Assembly: GCA_959600635.1 (NCBI GenBank)
Contig: CAUGMN010000003.1
Coordinates: 7,348-71,347 of the forward strand
DNA: 64,000 nt
Direction of reading: 5' to 3'
From: QAMX01 sp003149835
GTDB taxonomy: Bacteria; Bacillota; Clostridia; Oscillospirales; QAMX01
The position numbers and the translations under genes are program-made. Below are positions 34,430 through 43,765 of this stretch, piece by piece. A model generated the notes under the pieces. It was given only the letters and a program-made list of their open reading frames with translations. It had not been told where the DNA came from and searched no databases. Numbering within the stretch: the stretch's first letter is position 1; each line of letters starts with the position of its first letter.

Positions 34430-34745
34430 AGCGTTTCCTCCCGATGGATGAAGATGGATGAAATGGATAAAAAAATCCGCGCGGATTCTATACCGTCTGC
34501 TGCGCCTTCGCCCTGCGGCAAACGCAGAACAGACGGCGAACCCGGCCTTGCGGTTCCGCAAATATTATACCATAAACCGGCGGCGCTGTCCCGCCGGTTT
34601 TTGATTTTTTTCGATCGGTTCCGCGTTTTTTTCGTCCGGCCGAACCGCTGCGCGCCGGTCGCAAAGCGCGAAAGGCGCGCAGCGCCGTTTTTGGGAGGCC
34701 CGCTCCGCAATCCCGCCGTTTCTTTTATAAATTCCGGCGTTTGAT

Positions 34746-34774
34746 TTGCCAAACGCCAACATTTGTGCTATAAT
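34746..34774 (+). promoter_or_regulatory. Promoter of the ThyX-like gene
   Basis: TTGCCA (34746-34751), 17 bases, TATAAT (34769-34774), about 90 bases before ATG 34862. The remainder of 34430-34861 shows no gene. Confidence 0.7.
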
Positions 34775-34861
34775 ATAGAAAATCAGCCGCCCGCCTCTGC
34801 CGGACGGCGTTTGTTCGGCTGAAAAAACAGCTCCTTCCAATTTGAAAACAGGAGAATCATT

Positions 34862-35491
34862 ATGCTCAAAACCGACAAAACCTGCGTTATGAATCTGGAC
34901 AACGCCATCCGCGGGGCGCGAAACCCCATGAACTCATGGGCGAAATCCGACAGCGGCTACGACAGCAGGGGCAACTTCGTCCTCGGCGATGCGGATCTCG
35001 CCCTCGCCGTCAAGCTCTGCACGGCGGGCAGCGACCACCGCAAATTCATCCGGCAAATCTTTGTCTCCGTCGATATCACCGCGCCGCTGTACTGGTGGAA
35101 AGAGTTCGACACCTATAAGGTCGGCACCGTCGCCAACTCCACGAGCACGATGCACCGTATCCACGCCAAGCCCATCGAGCTGTCGGATTTCAGCACCGAT
35201 CAGATGACCGGAGAAAGCCTGACGCGCTTCGAGGGCTATATCGCCTACCTCGAACAGCTTCGCCGCCGCTATACCGAGAGCGGCGACCGCATCTGGTGGG
35301 ACGATCTGATTCAGCTGCTGCCGTCGAGCTACAACCAGCTCCGCACGGTGACGATGAACTATGAAAACCTGCGCAATATGTACCATTCGAGAAGCCGCCA
35401 CAAGCTCGCCGAGTGGCATGTGCTCTGTGACTGGATCGCCTCGCTGCCCTATGCGGCCGAGCTGATCATCGGCGCGGCCCGGCCTCAGTAG
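34862..35491 (+). CDS. Unknown protein, possibly ThyX-like (flavin-dependent thymidylate synthase fold)
   Basis: 209 soluble residues. The order of features resembles ThyX. HRKFIRQIFVSVDITAPLYWWKEFDTYKVGT sits where ThyX has its helix and RHR strand, and TSTMHRI where ThyX has SxRY. The C-terminal NYENLRNMYHSRSRHKLAEW parallels the ThyX helix NARxLxHFFELRxxxxAQWE. The canonical RHRxxS motif itself is not seen, so it may be a divergent or inactive relative, of the kind also carried by phages. AGGAG precedes ATG 34862. It is followed by a PHP gene on the same strand 100 bases later. The fold is inference. Confidence 0.55.
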   Translation: MLKTDKTCVMNLDNAIRGARNPMNSWAKSDSGYDSRGNFVLGDADLALAVKLCTAGSDHRKFIRQIFVSVDITAPLYWWKEFDTYKVGTVANSTSTMHRIHAKPIELSDFSTDQMTGESLTRFEGYIAYLEQLRRRYTESGDRIWWDDLIQLLPSSYNQLRTVTMNYENLRNMYHSRSRHKLAEWHVLCDWIASLPYAAELIIGAARPQ

Positions 35492-35593
35492 ACATGCAGG
35501 CAGCCGCCGCATGAGCCGGCGATCTTTCAAACTATATTCCATCTATATCCCGTGGGAAAATTCTGACAGACAGACAAGAAGGCTTATACAACC

Positions 35594-36274
35594 ATGTATC
35601 TTTTCGACGTACACACGCATACCTCCGAGGTCAGCCCCTGCGGCGTCCTCACCGCCGAAGAAACCGTAGAGGTCTACTGCGGGCTGGGCTACGACGGCAT
35701 CTGCGTCACCGACCATTTTAACGCTCATTCGCTGGCTCGGCTCGGCAAATCCACCTGGGAGGAAACGGTCGAGGCTTTCGTCTCCGGCTACCGGCTGGCC
35801 GAGGCGGCGGGCCGCAGGAAGGGACTCACCGTGCTCTTCGGCGCGGAGATGAAGGTCTGCGACTACGCCAACAACGAATATCTGGTTTACGGCATCACGC
35901 CGGAGTTTCTGGCCGCGCACCCGCGCCTCTACGAGCGGACGCTGGCCGAGCTCTCCGCGCTCGTCCGCGCGGCCGGCGGCATGATCTTTCAGGCGCACCC
36001 GTTCCGCTCCGGCATGGAGCTTTCGCCCGCCGCGCTGCTCGACGGGATCGAGGCCTATAACGGCAACCCGCGCCACAATTCCGTCAACGACGTCGCCATC
36101 GCCGCCGCCAAAAGGGAGGGCTATTTCATGCTCTCCGGCTCCGACTCGCATCAGACCGGCGACGCCGGCCACGGCGGCATGGCGCTGTATACGCTGCCGC
36201 GCACGGCAGACGAGCTGCTCTCTGCCATCCGCTCCAACCGCTACGCGATCCTCGCCTCGCCGGACAAGATGTGA
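35594..36274 (+). CDS. PHP-domain metal-dependent phosphoesterase
   Basis: A 226-residue single-domain PHP protein. The metal-site motifs follow the family order: FDVHTHTSEVS, CVTDHFNAHS, LFGAEMKV, QAHPFRSGM and GSDSHQTGDAG. Such stand-alone PHP proteins hydrolyse phosphoesters (for example histidinol phosphate or nucleotide 3',5'-bisphosphates), and the substrate is open. The start ATG 35594 has no strong ribosome site (AAGAAGG 12 bases before). It lies 84 bases before galE in the same direction. Confidence 0.88.
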   Translation: MYLFDVHTHTSEVSPCGVLTAEETVEVYCGLGYDGICVTDHFNAHSLARLGKSTWEETVEAFVSGYRLAEAAGRRKGLTVLFGAEMKVCDYANNEYLVYGITPEFLAAHPRLYERTLAELSALVRAAGGMIFQAHPFRSGMELSPAALLDGIEAYNGNPRHNSVNDVAIAAAKREGYFMLSGSDSHQTGDAGHGGMALYTLPRTADELLSAIRSNRYAILASPDKM

Positions 36275-36358
36275 GGCGGGTTTTGATTCTGAAAACCGCG
36301 CCCGCGTTTTTTTCGGCGGGCGATATTTGTTCACCAAACAAAAAGGAGGCAATCCTTT

Positions 36359-37357
36359 ATGATTCTCGTTACCGGAGGGGCCGGCTACATCGGCAGCCAC
36401 TGCGTGAGAGAGCTGCTTGCGCAGGGCTTTGAGGTCGCCGTCGTCGATAACCTTCAAACCGGCCACCGCGCCGCCGTGGATCCGCGGGCGCGCTTTTTCG
36501 AGGGCGATATCCGCGACAAAGCGTTTTTGGACGAGGCGTTCGCCGCCGTCAAACCCGAGGCCGTGATTCATTTTGCCGCGTTTTCACTCGTCGGCGTTTC
36601 CATGCAGCAGCCGCTGGCCTATTACAACAACAACGTCCACGGTTCGGAGACGCTGCTGACCGCCATGCAGGAGCACGGCGTCAAAAAAATCGTCTTTTCC
36701 TCGACTGCGGCCGTCTACGGAGAGGCGAAAAGCGAGAAAATCTCCGAAACCTGTCCGACCGAGCCGACCAACACCTACGGCGAGACAAAGCTCGCCATCG
36801 AAAAAATGATGAAATGGTGCGATTTGGCCTACGGGATCAAATATATCGCCCTGCGCTATTTCAACGTCGCCGGCGCCGACGCTTCCGGCGAAATCGGCGA
36901 GGATCACAGCCCCGAAACGCATCTGATCCCGATTATTTTGCAGGTTCCGCTCGGCCGCCGGCCGCAGCTCTCCGTCTTCGGCGACGACTACGACACGCCC
37001 GACGGCACCTGTATCCGCGACTATATCCACGTCTCCGACCTCGCCCGCGCCCATGTTCTGGCGCTGCGCCGTCTGCTCGGCGGCGCGGAGAGCGACGTAT
37101 ACAACCTCGGCAACGGCAGCGGCTTTTCCGTATTTGAAATGCTCGAAGCGGCGCGGCGCGTCACCGGACACCCGATTCCGGCCGTTGTCGAGAGCCGCCG
37201 CGCCGGAGATCCGGCCCGGCTCGTCGCCTCGTCGGACAAGGCGCGCGCCGTCCTCGGCTGGGCGCCGGAGTACGCTTCGGTCGAGCAGATCATCGCCGAC
37301 GCATGGCGCTGGCACAAGGCTCACCCGCAGGGCTACGGCGGAGGCGCGCGGCAATGA
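36359..37357 (+). CDS. galE: UDP-glucose 4-epimerase
   Basis: A 332-residue enzyme of the extended short-chain dehydrogenase group that interconverts UDP-galactose and UDP-glucose in the Leloir pathway. The NAD loop is MILVTGGAGYIGSHCVRELL, catalytic S/T in FSSTAAVYGEA, and the Tyr-x3-Lys pair in NTYGETKLAIEKM. RYFNVAGADASGEIGEDH is typical of GalE. AAGGAGG precedes ATG 36359. Its TGA overlaps the ATG of galT (ATGA), showing translational coupling. Confidence 0.97.
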   Translation: MILVTGGAGYIGSHCVRELLAQGFEVAVVDNLQTGHRAAVDPRARFFEGDIRDKAFLDEAFAAVKPEAVIHFAAFSLVGVSMQQPLAYYNNNVHGSETLLTAMQEHGVKKIVFSSTAAVYGEAKSEKISETCPTEPTNTYGETKLAIEKMMKWCDLAYGIKYIALRYFNVAGADASGEIGEDHSPETHLIPIILQVPLGRRPQLSVFGDDYDTPDGTCIRDYIHVSDLARAHVLALRRLLGGAESDVYNLGNGSGFSVFEMLEAARRVTGHPIPAVVESRRAGDPARLVASSDKARAVLGWAPEYASVEQIIADAWRWHKAHPQGYGGGARQ

Positions 37358-38868
37358 ACGACCAGAAGATCAATTTAAGCCTCGAAATCGGCCGCCTCGT
37401 GCAGTTCGCGCTGCAAAACGGGCTGATCGAAGCCGCGGACGTCCCGTATGCGAAAAACCGCCTGCTGGCGCTGCTGCACGTTGACGTTCTCGACCCGTGC
37501 GACGTGCCGGAAGAGCGCCTCGACTCGCCCGCTCCGATTCTGGAACGGCTGCTCTCTTTCGCCTATCAAAACGGCACGCTCGAATCCAACGCCGCTTACA
37601 GCCGCGACATCTTCGACACCGAGCTGATGGCGGCGCTGACGCCGCGCCCCAGCGAGGTCATCCGCCGCTTTCATGAGCTTTACGCCGTCTCCCCCGAGGC
37701 GGCGACGGACTGGTATTATCATTTTTCCCGCGCCACCAACTATATCCGCACCGACCGCGTCGCGCGCGATTTGAAATGGCGCTACCGCTCGCAGTACGGC
37801 GATCTCGTCATCACCATCAACCTCTCCAAGCCGGAAAAGGATCCGACGCTCATCGCGCTTCTCAAAAAACAGAAAGACGCGGTCTATCCGCGCTGCGCGC
37901 TCTGCTTTGAAAACGAGGGCTACCGCGGCACGGCGCAGAACGCCGCGCGCGGCAACCACCGCATCATCCCCATCGCCCTGAACGGCGAGGACTGGTATAT
38001 GCAGTATTCGCCCTACGTCTACTACAACGAGCACTGTATCGCGCTCAATAAGCGTCACGTTCCCATGAAGATCGACGGCGCGACTTTCCGGCGTCTGCTC
38101 GATTTTACCGACCGGTTTCCGCATTATTTCTTAGGCTCCAACTCCGACCTGCCCATTGTCGGCGGCTCGATCATGGCGCACGACCATTTTCAGGGCGGCC
38201 GCTTCACCTTTCCCATGGAGCTCGCGCCCGACGATTTTCGTTTTACCGTCGCGGGCTTTCCCGGCATCGCCTGCTCGGCTATCAAATGGCCGCTGTCGGT
38301 CATCCGCATCCGCGGCGGCGACCGCGAGCGGCTCGCGGAGCTTGCGGAGCACATCCTTGCCGCGTGGCGCGCGTATTCCGATGAAAGCGTCGGCGTGCTC
38401 GCCGAAAGCGGCGGAGAGCCGCACAATACCATCACGCCGATCGCGCGGCGGCGCGGCGCGGAATACGAGCTCGACCTCGCGCTGCGCAACAACCGCACCA
38501 GCGAGGAGCACCCGTTCGGGATTTTCCACCCGCACATTGAGCACCACCATATCAAAAAAGAAAACATCGGCCTGATCGAGGTCATGGGGCTGGCGGTTCT
38601 GCCGCCGCGCCTCAAAGACGAGCTCGGCGTCATCCGCGCCTGCCTGCTCGGCGACCGCGAGGCGTTTTACGCGGACGAAACCATGGACAAGCACTGCGAC
38701 TGGTACCGCGCGCTCTGCGAGCGCACCGACGTCACCGAGGAAAACGTGGACGAGATCCTGCGCGGCGAGGTCGGGCGGATTTTCACCTGTGTGCTCGAAA
38801 ACGCCGGAGTGTTCAAGCGCGACGCGGACGGCCGCGCCGCCTTCCGCCGTTTTGCGGAGTCGCTGTAA
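37354..38868 (+). CDS. galT: UDP-glucose--hexose-1-phosphate uridylyltransferase, GalT class 2
   Basis: A 504-residue enzyme that transfers UMP from UDP-glucose to galactose-1-phosphate. The length and N-terminal domain are those of the Gram-positive GalT (class 2), not the shorter enterobacterial enzyme. The catalytic block is GGSIMAHDHFQGGRFTFP, with the HDH pair. KHVPMKIDGATF and EHHHIKKENIGLIEVMGLAVLPPRL are further family segments. ATG 37354 overlaps the galE stop. No galK is present in the window. Confidence 0.96.
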   Translation: MNDQKINLSLEIGRLVQFALQNGLIEAADVPYAKNRLLALLHVDVLDPCDVPEERLDSPAPILERLLSFAYQNGTLESNAAYSRDIFDTELMAALTPRPSEVIRRFHELYAVSPEAATDWYYHFSRATNYIRTDRVARDLKWRYRSQYGDLVITINLSKPEKDPTLIALLKKQKDAVYPRCALCFENEGYRGTAQNAARGNHRIIPIALNGEDWYMQYSPYVYYNEHCIALNKRHVPMKIDGATFRRLLDFTDRFPHYFLGSNSDLPIVGGSIMAHDHFQGGRFTFPMELAPDDFRFTVAGFPGIACSAIKWPLSVIRIRGGDRERLAELAEHILAAWRAYSDESVGVLAESGGEPHNTITPIARRRGAEYELDLALRNNRTSEEHPFGIFHPHIEHHHIKKENIGLIEVMGLAVLPPRLKDELGVIRACLLGDREAFYADETMDKHCDWYRALCERTDVTEENVDEILRGEVGRIFTCVLENAGVFKRDADGRAAFRRFAESL

Positions 38869-38885
38869 AATTTTATCGTTATCAT

Positions 38886-38918
38886 AACAGGTTCGGATTT
38901 AAAAATCCGAACCTGTTT
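38886..38918 (+). terminator. galE-galT terminator
   Basis: A 14-15 bp stem (AACAGGTTCGGATTT with AAATCCGAACCTGTT) directly after galT, ending in TTT. The U-tract is short. Confidence 0.65.
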
Positions 38919-38996
38919 CGGCAGAGGCAGGCGGCGAAAGCGCGCTGCGCGCATCTGCGCAAAGAGATATAAGACGTATAAAAGGAGGAAGTTCCC

Positions 38997-41015
38997 ATGA
39001 GCGTTTCCCAGCCCCGCCCGTTTCGGGGCAGCCGGTGGTTCAAGGGCAACCTGCACGCGCATACCGAGCTGTCCGACGGCGCTTTGAGCCCTGCCCGCGT
39101 CGTGGAAATCTACAAAAAGCACAACTATGACTTTCTCGCCGTCACCGACCACGATCTGTACGACGCCTGTCCCGAGCTGTCGGATGAGGACTTTCTGATT
39201 CTCCCCGGCGGCGAATTCGCCATCAACAATCTGCGCGGCGAACGGACGCCGCAGCGGCCCGAGCACAGCTTTGACATCGTCTTCTATCTCAAAGACCCCG
39301 ATTTTCCCAATCGCCTGCCGGCAGGCTATCGTTTCCGCGACCCGCGCGGCTCCGAGGGCTTTGACGCGCGCCTGCGGGAGCACCGGCGCTTTGCCGATGA
39401 GACCGGCAATTTCTGCGTCCTCGCGCACCCGTCCGGCAGCGGTCACTTTGAGGTCACGCCGTCGTATGCGCCCGTGTTCGGCGCCATCGAGGTCTATAAC
39501 CACTCCGCCGAGGTGAGCGGCGGCCGCGGCAGCAGCGAGCACCAGTGGGATTATCTGCTGCGGCAGGGACACAGAATCTGGGGAATCGCCTCCGACGACG
39601 CGCATTTTAAAGACGCGGACGGCTGCGGCGGATGGATTATGGTCTCATGCGACCGGCTGGATACCAAAAGCGTGATGTCGGCCATTGAGGCGGGCAGCTT
39701 TTACGCCACGACCGGGCCGCAGATCTTTGAGCTGTACGAGGAAAACGGCGAGATCGTCGTCAAATGCTCGCCTTGCAGCGAGATCCGCTTTGTCCAGTTT
39801 GAACACCGCGGCAAAGCCTTTCACAGCGGCGGCGGAGAAGAGCTGACCGAGGCGCGCTTCGCCTATGACGAGGGCGCCAAATACGTCCGCGTCGAGTGTA
39901 TCCGCGCCGACGGCCGCAAGGCATGGTCGAACCCGTTTTTCGTCTGCGGCGAGGCGGCGGCCGACCCGCAGTTCACAGAACGCACCGACCCCGCGCGCGA
40001 GGCGCCCGCCGCGCTCTGCTCAGGCGTCGCCGTGCGGACGGCGGGCGGGGCATACCTTGGGAACCCAACGCCGCTTCATAACGGCGGCAAGCGCTTCAAG
40101 GGCAACCTCCACGCGCACACGACAAATTCCGACGGCGACACGCCGCCGGATCAGCTTGCCGAGCTCTACCGCAAAAACGGCTACGCGTTTTTGGCCATCA
40201 CCGACCACCAGCGCTATACTAACACCACAGCCTTTAACCGCGACGGCTTTATCACCCTGCCGGGCGCGGAGCTGAGCTTCGGCTGCGGCAGCTTTGACCG
40301 CGCGGCGGATGAGACGGCGCGGCAGTACACCTACCACATCAACGGCGTCGCCTATACCGACAGCGGCCTTTTGCCCGACGGCTATCTCTTTGAACGGCCG
40401 GGCTGGTCGCCGGAGTGGCTGGAAAAGCCGCTGCGCGGCCGTGTGCAGGAGGCGATTGACTTTTTGGCGGCGCACGGGAACCTCGTGATGTTCAACCATC
40501 CGAACTGGTCGCGCAACCGCGAGAGCGACGTCTTCGGTTACGAGGGCCTGTTCGCCATGGAAATCTACAACCACCTCTGCGAACACAGCCGCGGCAACGG
40601 CTATTCGCAGCATTTTTACAGCTTCTGCCTCCGGAACCATATGCCGCTGTTCTGCACGGCCACCGACGACACGCATAAGCGCGCCGCCGCCTGCGGCGGC
40701 TGGGTCGTCGTCGACGCCGATTCGCTCTCGCGCGCATCCATCGGCGACGCGCTGCGCCGCGGCTGCTTCTACGCCTCAAACGGCCCCGAGATCCACGACT
40801 GGCGTTTGGATCCCGACGGCTTTGTCCGTCTCGAATGCAGCGGCGCGCGCAGCATTCGTTTTTGGTCAAACGGCCTCGGCTGCGCGCGCTTTGCCGACGA
40901 CGACATCCCCCTCACCGGCGCGAAGCTGCGGGCCGAGCCGGGCGCGCTCGTCTGCGCCGAGGTCGCCGGCTTTGATAACACCTTCGCGTGGACCAATCCC
41001 ATCCGCGTTCGCTGA
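38997..41015 (+). CDS. Tandem double PHP-domain protein (CehA/McbA-like)
   Basis: 672 residues made of two homologous halves of about 330, each a complete PHP-type unit with a C-terminal beta extension. Half 1 has FKGNLHAHTELSDG, AVTDHDLYD, LAHPSGSGH and GIASDDAHFKDADGCGGW. Half 2 has FKGNLHAHTTNSDGDTP, AITDHQRYTN, MFNHPNWSRN and CTATDDTHKRAAACGGW. All metal-binding residues appear kept in both halves, so both may be active. Each half ends with a YATTGPQIF / YASNGPEIHD segment and a beta-sandwich. No signal peptide. AAGGAGGAAG precedes ATG 38997. Substrate unknown, but the setting next to galE-galT suggests sugar or phosphate metabolism. Confidence 0.88.
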   Translation: MSVSQPRPFRGSRWFKGNLHAHTELSDGALSPARVVEIYKKHNYDFLAVTDHDLYDACPELSDEDFLILPGGEFAINNLRGERTPQRPEHSFDIVFYLKDPDFPNRLPAGYRFRDPRGSEGFDARLREHRRFADETGNFCVLAHPSGSGHFEVTPSYAPVFGAIEVYNHSAEVSGGRGSSEHQWDYLLRQGHRIWGIASDDAHFKDADGCGGWIMVSCDRLDTKSVMSAIEAGSFYATTGPQIFELYEENGEIVVKCSPCSEIRFVQFEHRGKAFHSGGGEELTEARFAYDEGAKYVRVECIRADGRKAWSNPFFVCGEAAADPQFTERTDPAREAPAALCSGVAVRTAGGAYLGNPTPLHNGGKRFKGNLHAHTTNSDGDTPPDQLAELYRKNGYAFLAITDHQRYTNTTAFNRDGFITLPGAELSFGCGSFDRAADETARQYTYHINGVAYTDSGLLPDGYLFERPGWSPEWLEKPLRGRVQEAIDFLAAHGNLVMFNHPNWSRNRESDVFGYEGLFAMEIYNHLCEHSRGNGYSQHFYSFCLRNHMPLFCTATDDTHKRAAACGGWVVVDADSLSRASIGDALRRGCFYASNGPEIHDWRLDPDGFVRLECSGARSIRFWSNGLGCARFADDDIPLTGAKLRAEPGALVCAEVAGFDNTFAWTNPIRVR

Positions 41016-41280
41016 GCGGCGCGCTCCGGTTGTTTGAATCCGTCAGGCGGCCAATCAATCCGGCGGAGCAGGCGGCGCATGAAACGCTCCGAAGCCGTAA
41101 AGCGGTTTCGTGACGGCGGCATGCGGCCTGTTTTCCATGCAACTCCGCGCTTCGAATGATCGTATTCGCTTGTTATCAATAAAATAGTTTTACAAAATAA
41201 CTTATCAAAAAGATTGAAGGGCGCACTTCTATACACCCTTCGGCGTATCGTGCGGTGTGCTGTTTGGCAGCGCACCAAAG

Positions 41281-41440
41281 CCTCCCTCTGATGAGGGAGG
41301 TGGCAAAAATCTTTGATTTTTGACGGAGGGAGAGAAAATAAAGGACTACCACAAAGCGAATATTCCGCTTGCAAAAACGTTGCGGTGCAGGAATCTCTCC
41401 CTCAGTCAGCTTCGCTGACAGCTCCCTCATCAGAGGGAGC
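41281..41440. repeat. Palindromic MITE-like element
   Basis: About 160 bases with long inverted ends. The left end is CTCCCTCTGATGAGGGAG, a hairpin, then GACGGAGGGAGAG. The right end, read on the other strand, is CTCCCTCTGATGAGGGAG, a hairpin (GTCAGC/GCTGAC), then GACTGAGGGAGAG. No open frame fits inside. It is the main content of the 620-base gap 41016-41638, together with two hairpin terminators. Confidence 0.75.
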
Positions 41441-41470
41441 CGCGGTAGATTCCTATCAGCACAAATAACA

Positions 41471-41505
41471 AACCCTCCCTATGGCCGAAACCATAGGGAG
41501 GGTTT
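41471..41505. terminator. Hairpin terminator
   Basis: A 14-bp perfect stem (41471-41484 with 41491-41504) closed by CCGAAA. The short T-run (GGGTTTAC) makes termination plausible but not certain. Confidence 0.5.
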
Positions 41506-41564
41506 ACTGTCTTACGAACACCCGGCTAAATGGCGGGGCAATTTGAAACGCCGCCGAACAGATT

Positions 41565-41602
41565 ATACGGCGCGGCAGTTTTTACTGCCGCGCCGTATTT
41601 TT
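41565..41602. terminator. Terminator between the PHP and solute-binding protein genes
   Basis: A perfect 15-bp stem (41565-41579 with 41584-41598) and TTTTT at 41598-41602 on the plus strand. It lies about 40 bases past the stop of the minus-strand solute-binding protein gene and could act in both directions. Confidence 0.65.
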
Positions 41603-41638
41603 AAAAACCGGTCTGCGAAACGTTTTCTATCGCGCCGT

Positions 41639-43081
41639 TTACTTGTTAAATGTGCCGTCGAGGATACTCTGCACCTGCGTCGAGACCGCCTCGGCCGCCT
41701 GCGCCGGCGTCAGCTCGCCCGCCTGAACCTTCCAGTAAACCTCGTTTTCGATCAGCGTTTCCATCTCGGCGCTCAGCTTATAGGTCGCCAGACGGAGGTT
41801 GGGGAGGATATACTCGGTGAGCATTTCCATGTCCTCGTCGCTGCCGCGGAAGAAGTCTTCTTTCACCGGCTCGACCCAGTTGTCCTCGCTGTTCATGACC
41901 GCGCACCAGAGGCTTAAAATCGGGATGTTGACGTCGTAGTCGGCCTTGCCTGCGAAGATGATCATCTCGCTCGGCGAGGAGATCGCGTCGACGTAGCCCT
42001 CAACGTCGTCGCCCTTCGGCATCGGGATCAGGCCGTATTCAAATTCGCAGCCCTTGATGGTGTCGTTTTGGAGATAGAAACCGGCCGCCCAGAGCATACC
42101 GACCTGTTCCTGCGCAAAGGCCGTTCTCGAATCGCCGGCGCCGCCGATCAGACGGTGGCCGGAATTAAAGACGTCGTACATAAATTGAAGGCCCTGAATG
42201 GAATTCGCCTCGTTGAGCGTATAGACCCATTTGCCGTCGCGCTCCTCAATCGCCGAGCCGCCCGCCAGCAAAACCTCCGAGCCGTACGGGTTCTTGCCGC
42301 CGCCGGCGGAGTAGACGTCCCACTGGCCGTCGCCGTCGTTGTCCTTGGCGATCTTGTCGGCGAGGTCTTTATAGGCCGTGAAGTTCCACTCGCCGTCGCG
42401 CACCATCTGGTACAGCGTTTCGGCCGGATAACCGGCGTTGGCGACCATATCTTTGTTAAAGAGGATGCCGTAGCCGAATTCGGGGAGATCATACTTCGAG
42501 CAGCAGCGGATGCCCCACTGTTTGCCGGCGATGACCGACAGTCTCGACAGCGGGATGTTGACCAGCGCCGGATCGTCGACGTCGAGACCGGCGGCCTTCA
42601 TCTCCTCGGAATCGTAGTTGACAAGGTAATTCTGCACCGCGAGCGGGAAAAACTGCGCCGTCTTCATCTCAAAGACATCCCACGGCACGTCGCCGCCCAT
42701 GACAACGGGCATGACGTTCTCAATCAGGTTGTCGGCCTGAACCACGTTGATGGTAAAGCCGTACTGCTCTTCGAGCGCGGCGTATTCGTCGAGCAGCTCG
42801 TCGTCGAGCGTGTTGACGCCCGCCGCTGGCATCCACTTCTCAACCCATTCCGCCGAAGCGCCCATGGTGAACTCATAGCCGTTGAAATTCAGCTCCGTGG
42901 TTTCCGGCGCGGGCGTTGTCTCCGCCGGCGTCGAATCCGCGGGGGCGGAACCCGTCCCGGAGGCGTCGGGCGTCGAATTCGACGTGCTCTGCGGGTCTTT
43001 CCCGTCGGAACAGCCTGCAAAAATCGCTGCCAAGAGGCAGAGAACGAGCAGGAAGCCAACCATGCGTTTTTTCTGCAACAT
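41639..43081 (-). CDS. Extracellular solute-binding lipoprotein, family 1 (sugar-type)
   Basis: 480 residues. MLQKKRMVGFLLVLCLLA leads to the lipobox AIFAGC. A Ser/Thr/Pro linker of about 45 residues follows, then a periplasmic-binding fold of family 1, usually for oligosaccharides: GGDVPWDVFEM, FGYGILFNKDMVANAGYP, WNFTAYKDLADKI and VMNSEDNW are typical. DNDGDGQWDVY looks like a Ca2+-binding loop. AAGGAGTG precedes ATG 43081. No permease genes are adjacent, so its transporter must be elsewhere or shared. Near the sialidase, a host-glycan ligand is plausible. Confidence 0.92.
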   Translation of the reverse strand: MLQKKRMVGFLLVLCLLAAIFAGCSDGKDPQSTSNSTPDASGTGSAPADSTPAETTPAPETTELNFNGYEFTMGASAEWVEKWMPAAGVNTLDDELLDEYAALEEQYGFTINVVQADNLIENVMPVVMGGDVPWDVFEMKTAQFFPLAVQNYLVNYDSEEMKAAGLDVDDPALVNIPLSRLSVIAGKQWGIRCCSKYDLPEFGYGILFNKDMVANAGYPAETLYQMVRDGEWNFTAYKDLADKIAKDNDGDGQWDVYSAGGGKNPYGSEVLLAGGSAIEERDGKWVYTLNEANSIQGLQFMYDVFNSGHRLIGGAGDSRTAFAQEQVGMLWAAGFYLQNDTIKGCEFEYGLIPMPKGDDVEGYVDAISSPSEMIIFAGKADYDVNIPILSLWCAVMNSEDNWVEPVKEDFFRGSDEDMEMLTEYILPNLRLATYKLSAEMETLIENEVYWKVQAGELTPAQAAEAVSTQVQSILDGTFNK

Positions 43082-43249
43082 TTTGTCACACTCCTTTTTC
43101 TTTGTGGGCAGGCCATCTATATAGACGGAAACGCTCGTGAGGGACAAGGATTTCCGAATCTATCTGGAAGCCTCCGCGCTCGGAAAGCGGAAGCGCTTTC
43201 GTCGGATTCAACAAATACGGCAGCGCAACGGCAAAATATATTTTATATT

Positions 43250-43277
43250 ATTATATAGCAATACCGCTGTTTGTCAA
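43250..43277 (-). promoter_or_regulatory. Promoter of the solute-binding protein gene
   Basis: Perfect TTGACA (43277-43272), 16 bases, TATAAT (43255-43250) on the minus strand. The leader is about 160 bases and contains small GAAAGC/GCTTTC hairpins. Otherwise 43278-43620 shows no gene. Confidence 0.7.
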
Positions 43278-43624
43278 GGCCGATTTCATATAATTTATCA
43301 GCCGCCCAGATATGGCCTTCTTCGGGCATTCAGCGCATGTGCCAAGCCGGTTTTTGCCGCATGCAGCGGTCTTTTTGAGGCGGTTAAAGTTCTGCTCACC
43401 GTGTGCAGTAAGCCTTTGATTTCTATTAATCACCGTTTTTTTGAATCCATTCGATTTTTCTGAAAACATTTCTGTTTTCAAAACTCCTCAATGATAAAGG
43501 GCGTCTGCGGTCGCTTCGACCGTTTTTGGGGATTTCGTGTCCCGCTATTTCTTTTTTTCGGGCCTTTTTTCCGGTTTTTGTCCCTATCCGCCGCGGTTGA
43601 TATATGAACGCCGCCGGATTCGGC

Positions 43625-43675
43625 GCAAAAGAAAGGGTATCCGCATATTTCCCATCAAAATGCGGATACCTTTCC
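43625..43675 (-). terminator. Sialidase gene terminator
   Basis: A 16-bp stem (43631-43646 with 43660-43675, few mismatches) followed on the minus strand by TTTCTTTTG, 90 bases after the sialidase stop. Confidence 0.6.
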
Positions 43676-43765
43676 AATTGATAGTATTATTTTTACAAGA
43701 ACATATTTTTGATCAAGCCGATATCAGAGGCCGCCCCTTGTCCGGCTGGCCGCGTTCTCCGCGTG

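Noticed and set aside
34430..34861. Short frames (34421-34744 and opposite) between the phosphoesterase and ThyX-like gene
   Set aside because: No ribosome site, Arg-rich shadow composition, and a good promoter for the next gene lies inside the stretch.
42068..43258. 396-codon frame opposite the solute-binding protein
   Set aside because: Shadow of a gene with a lipobox, good ribosome site and promoter on the minus strand.
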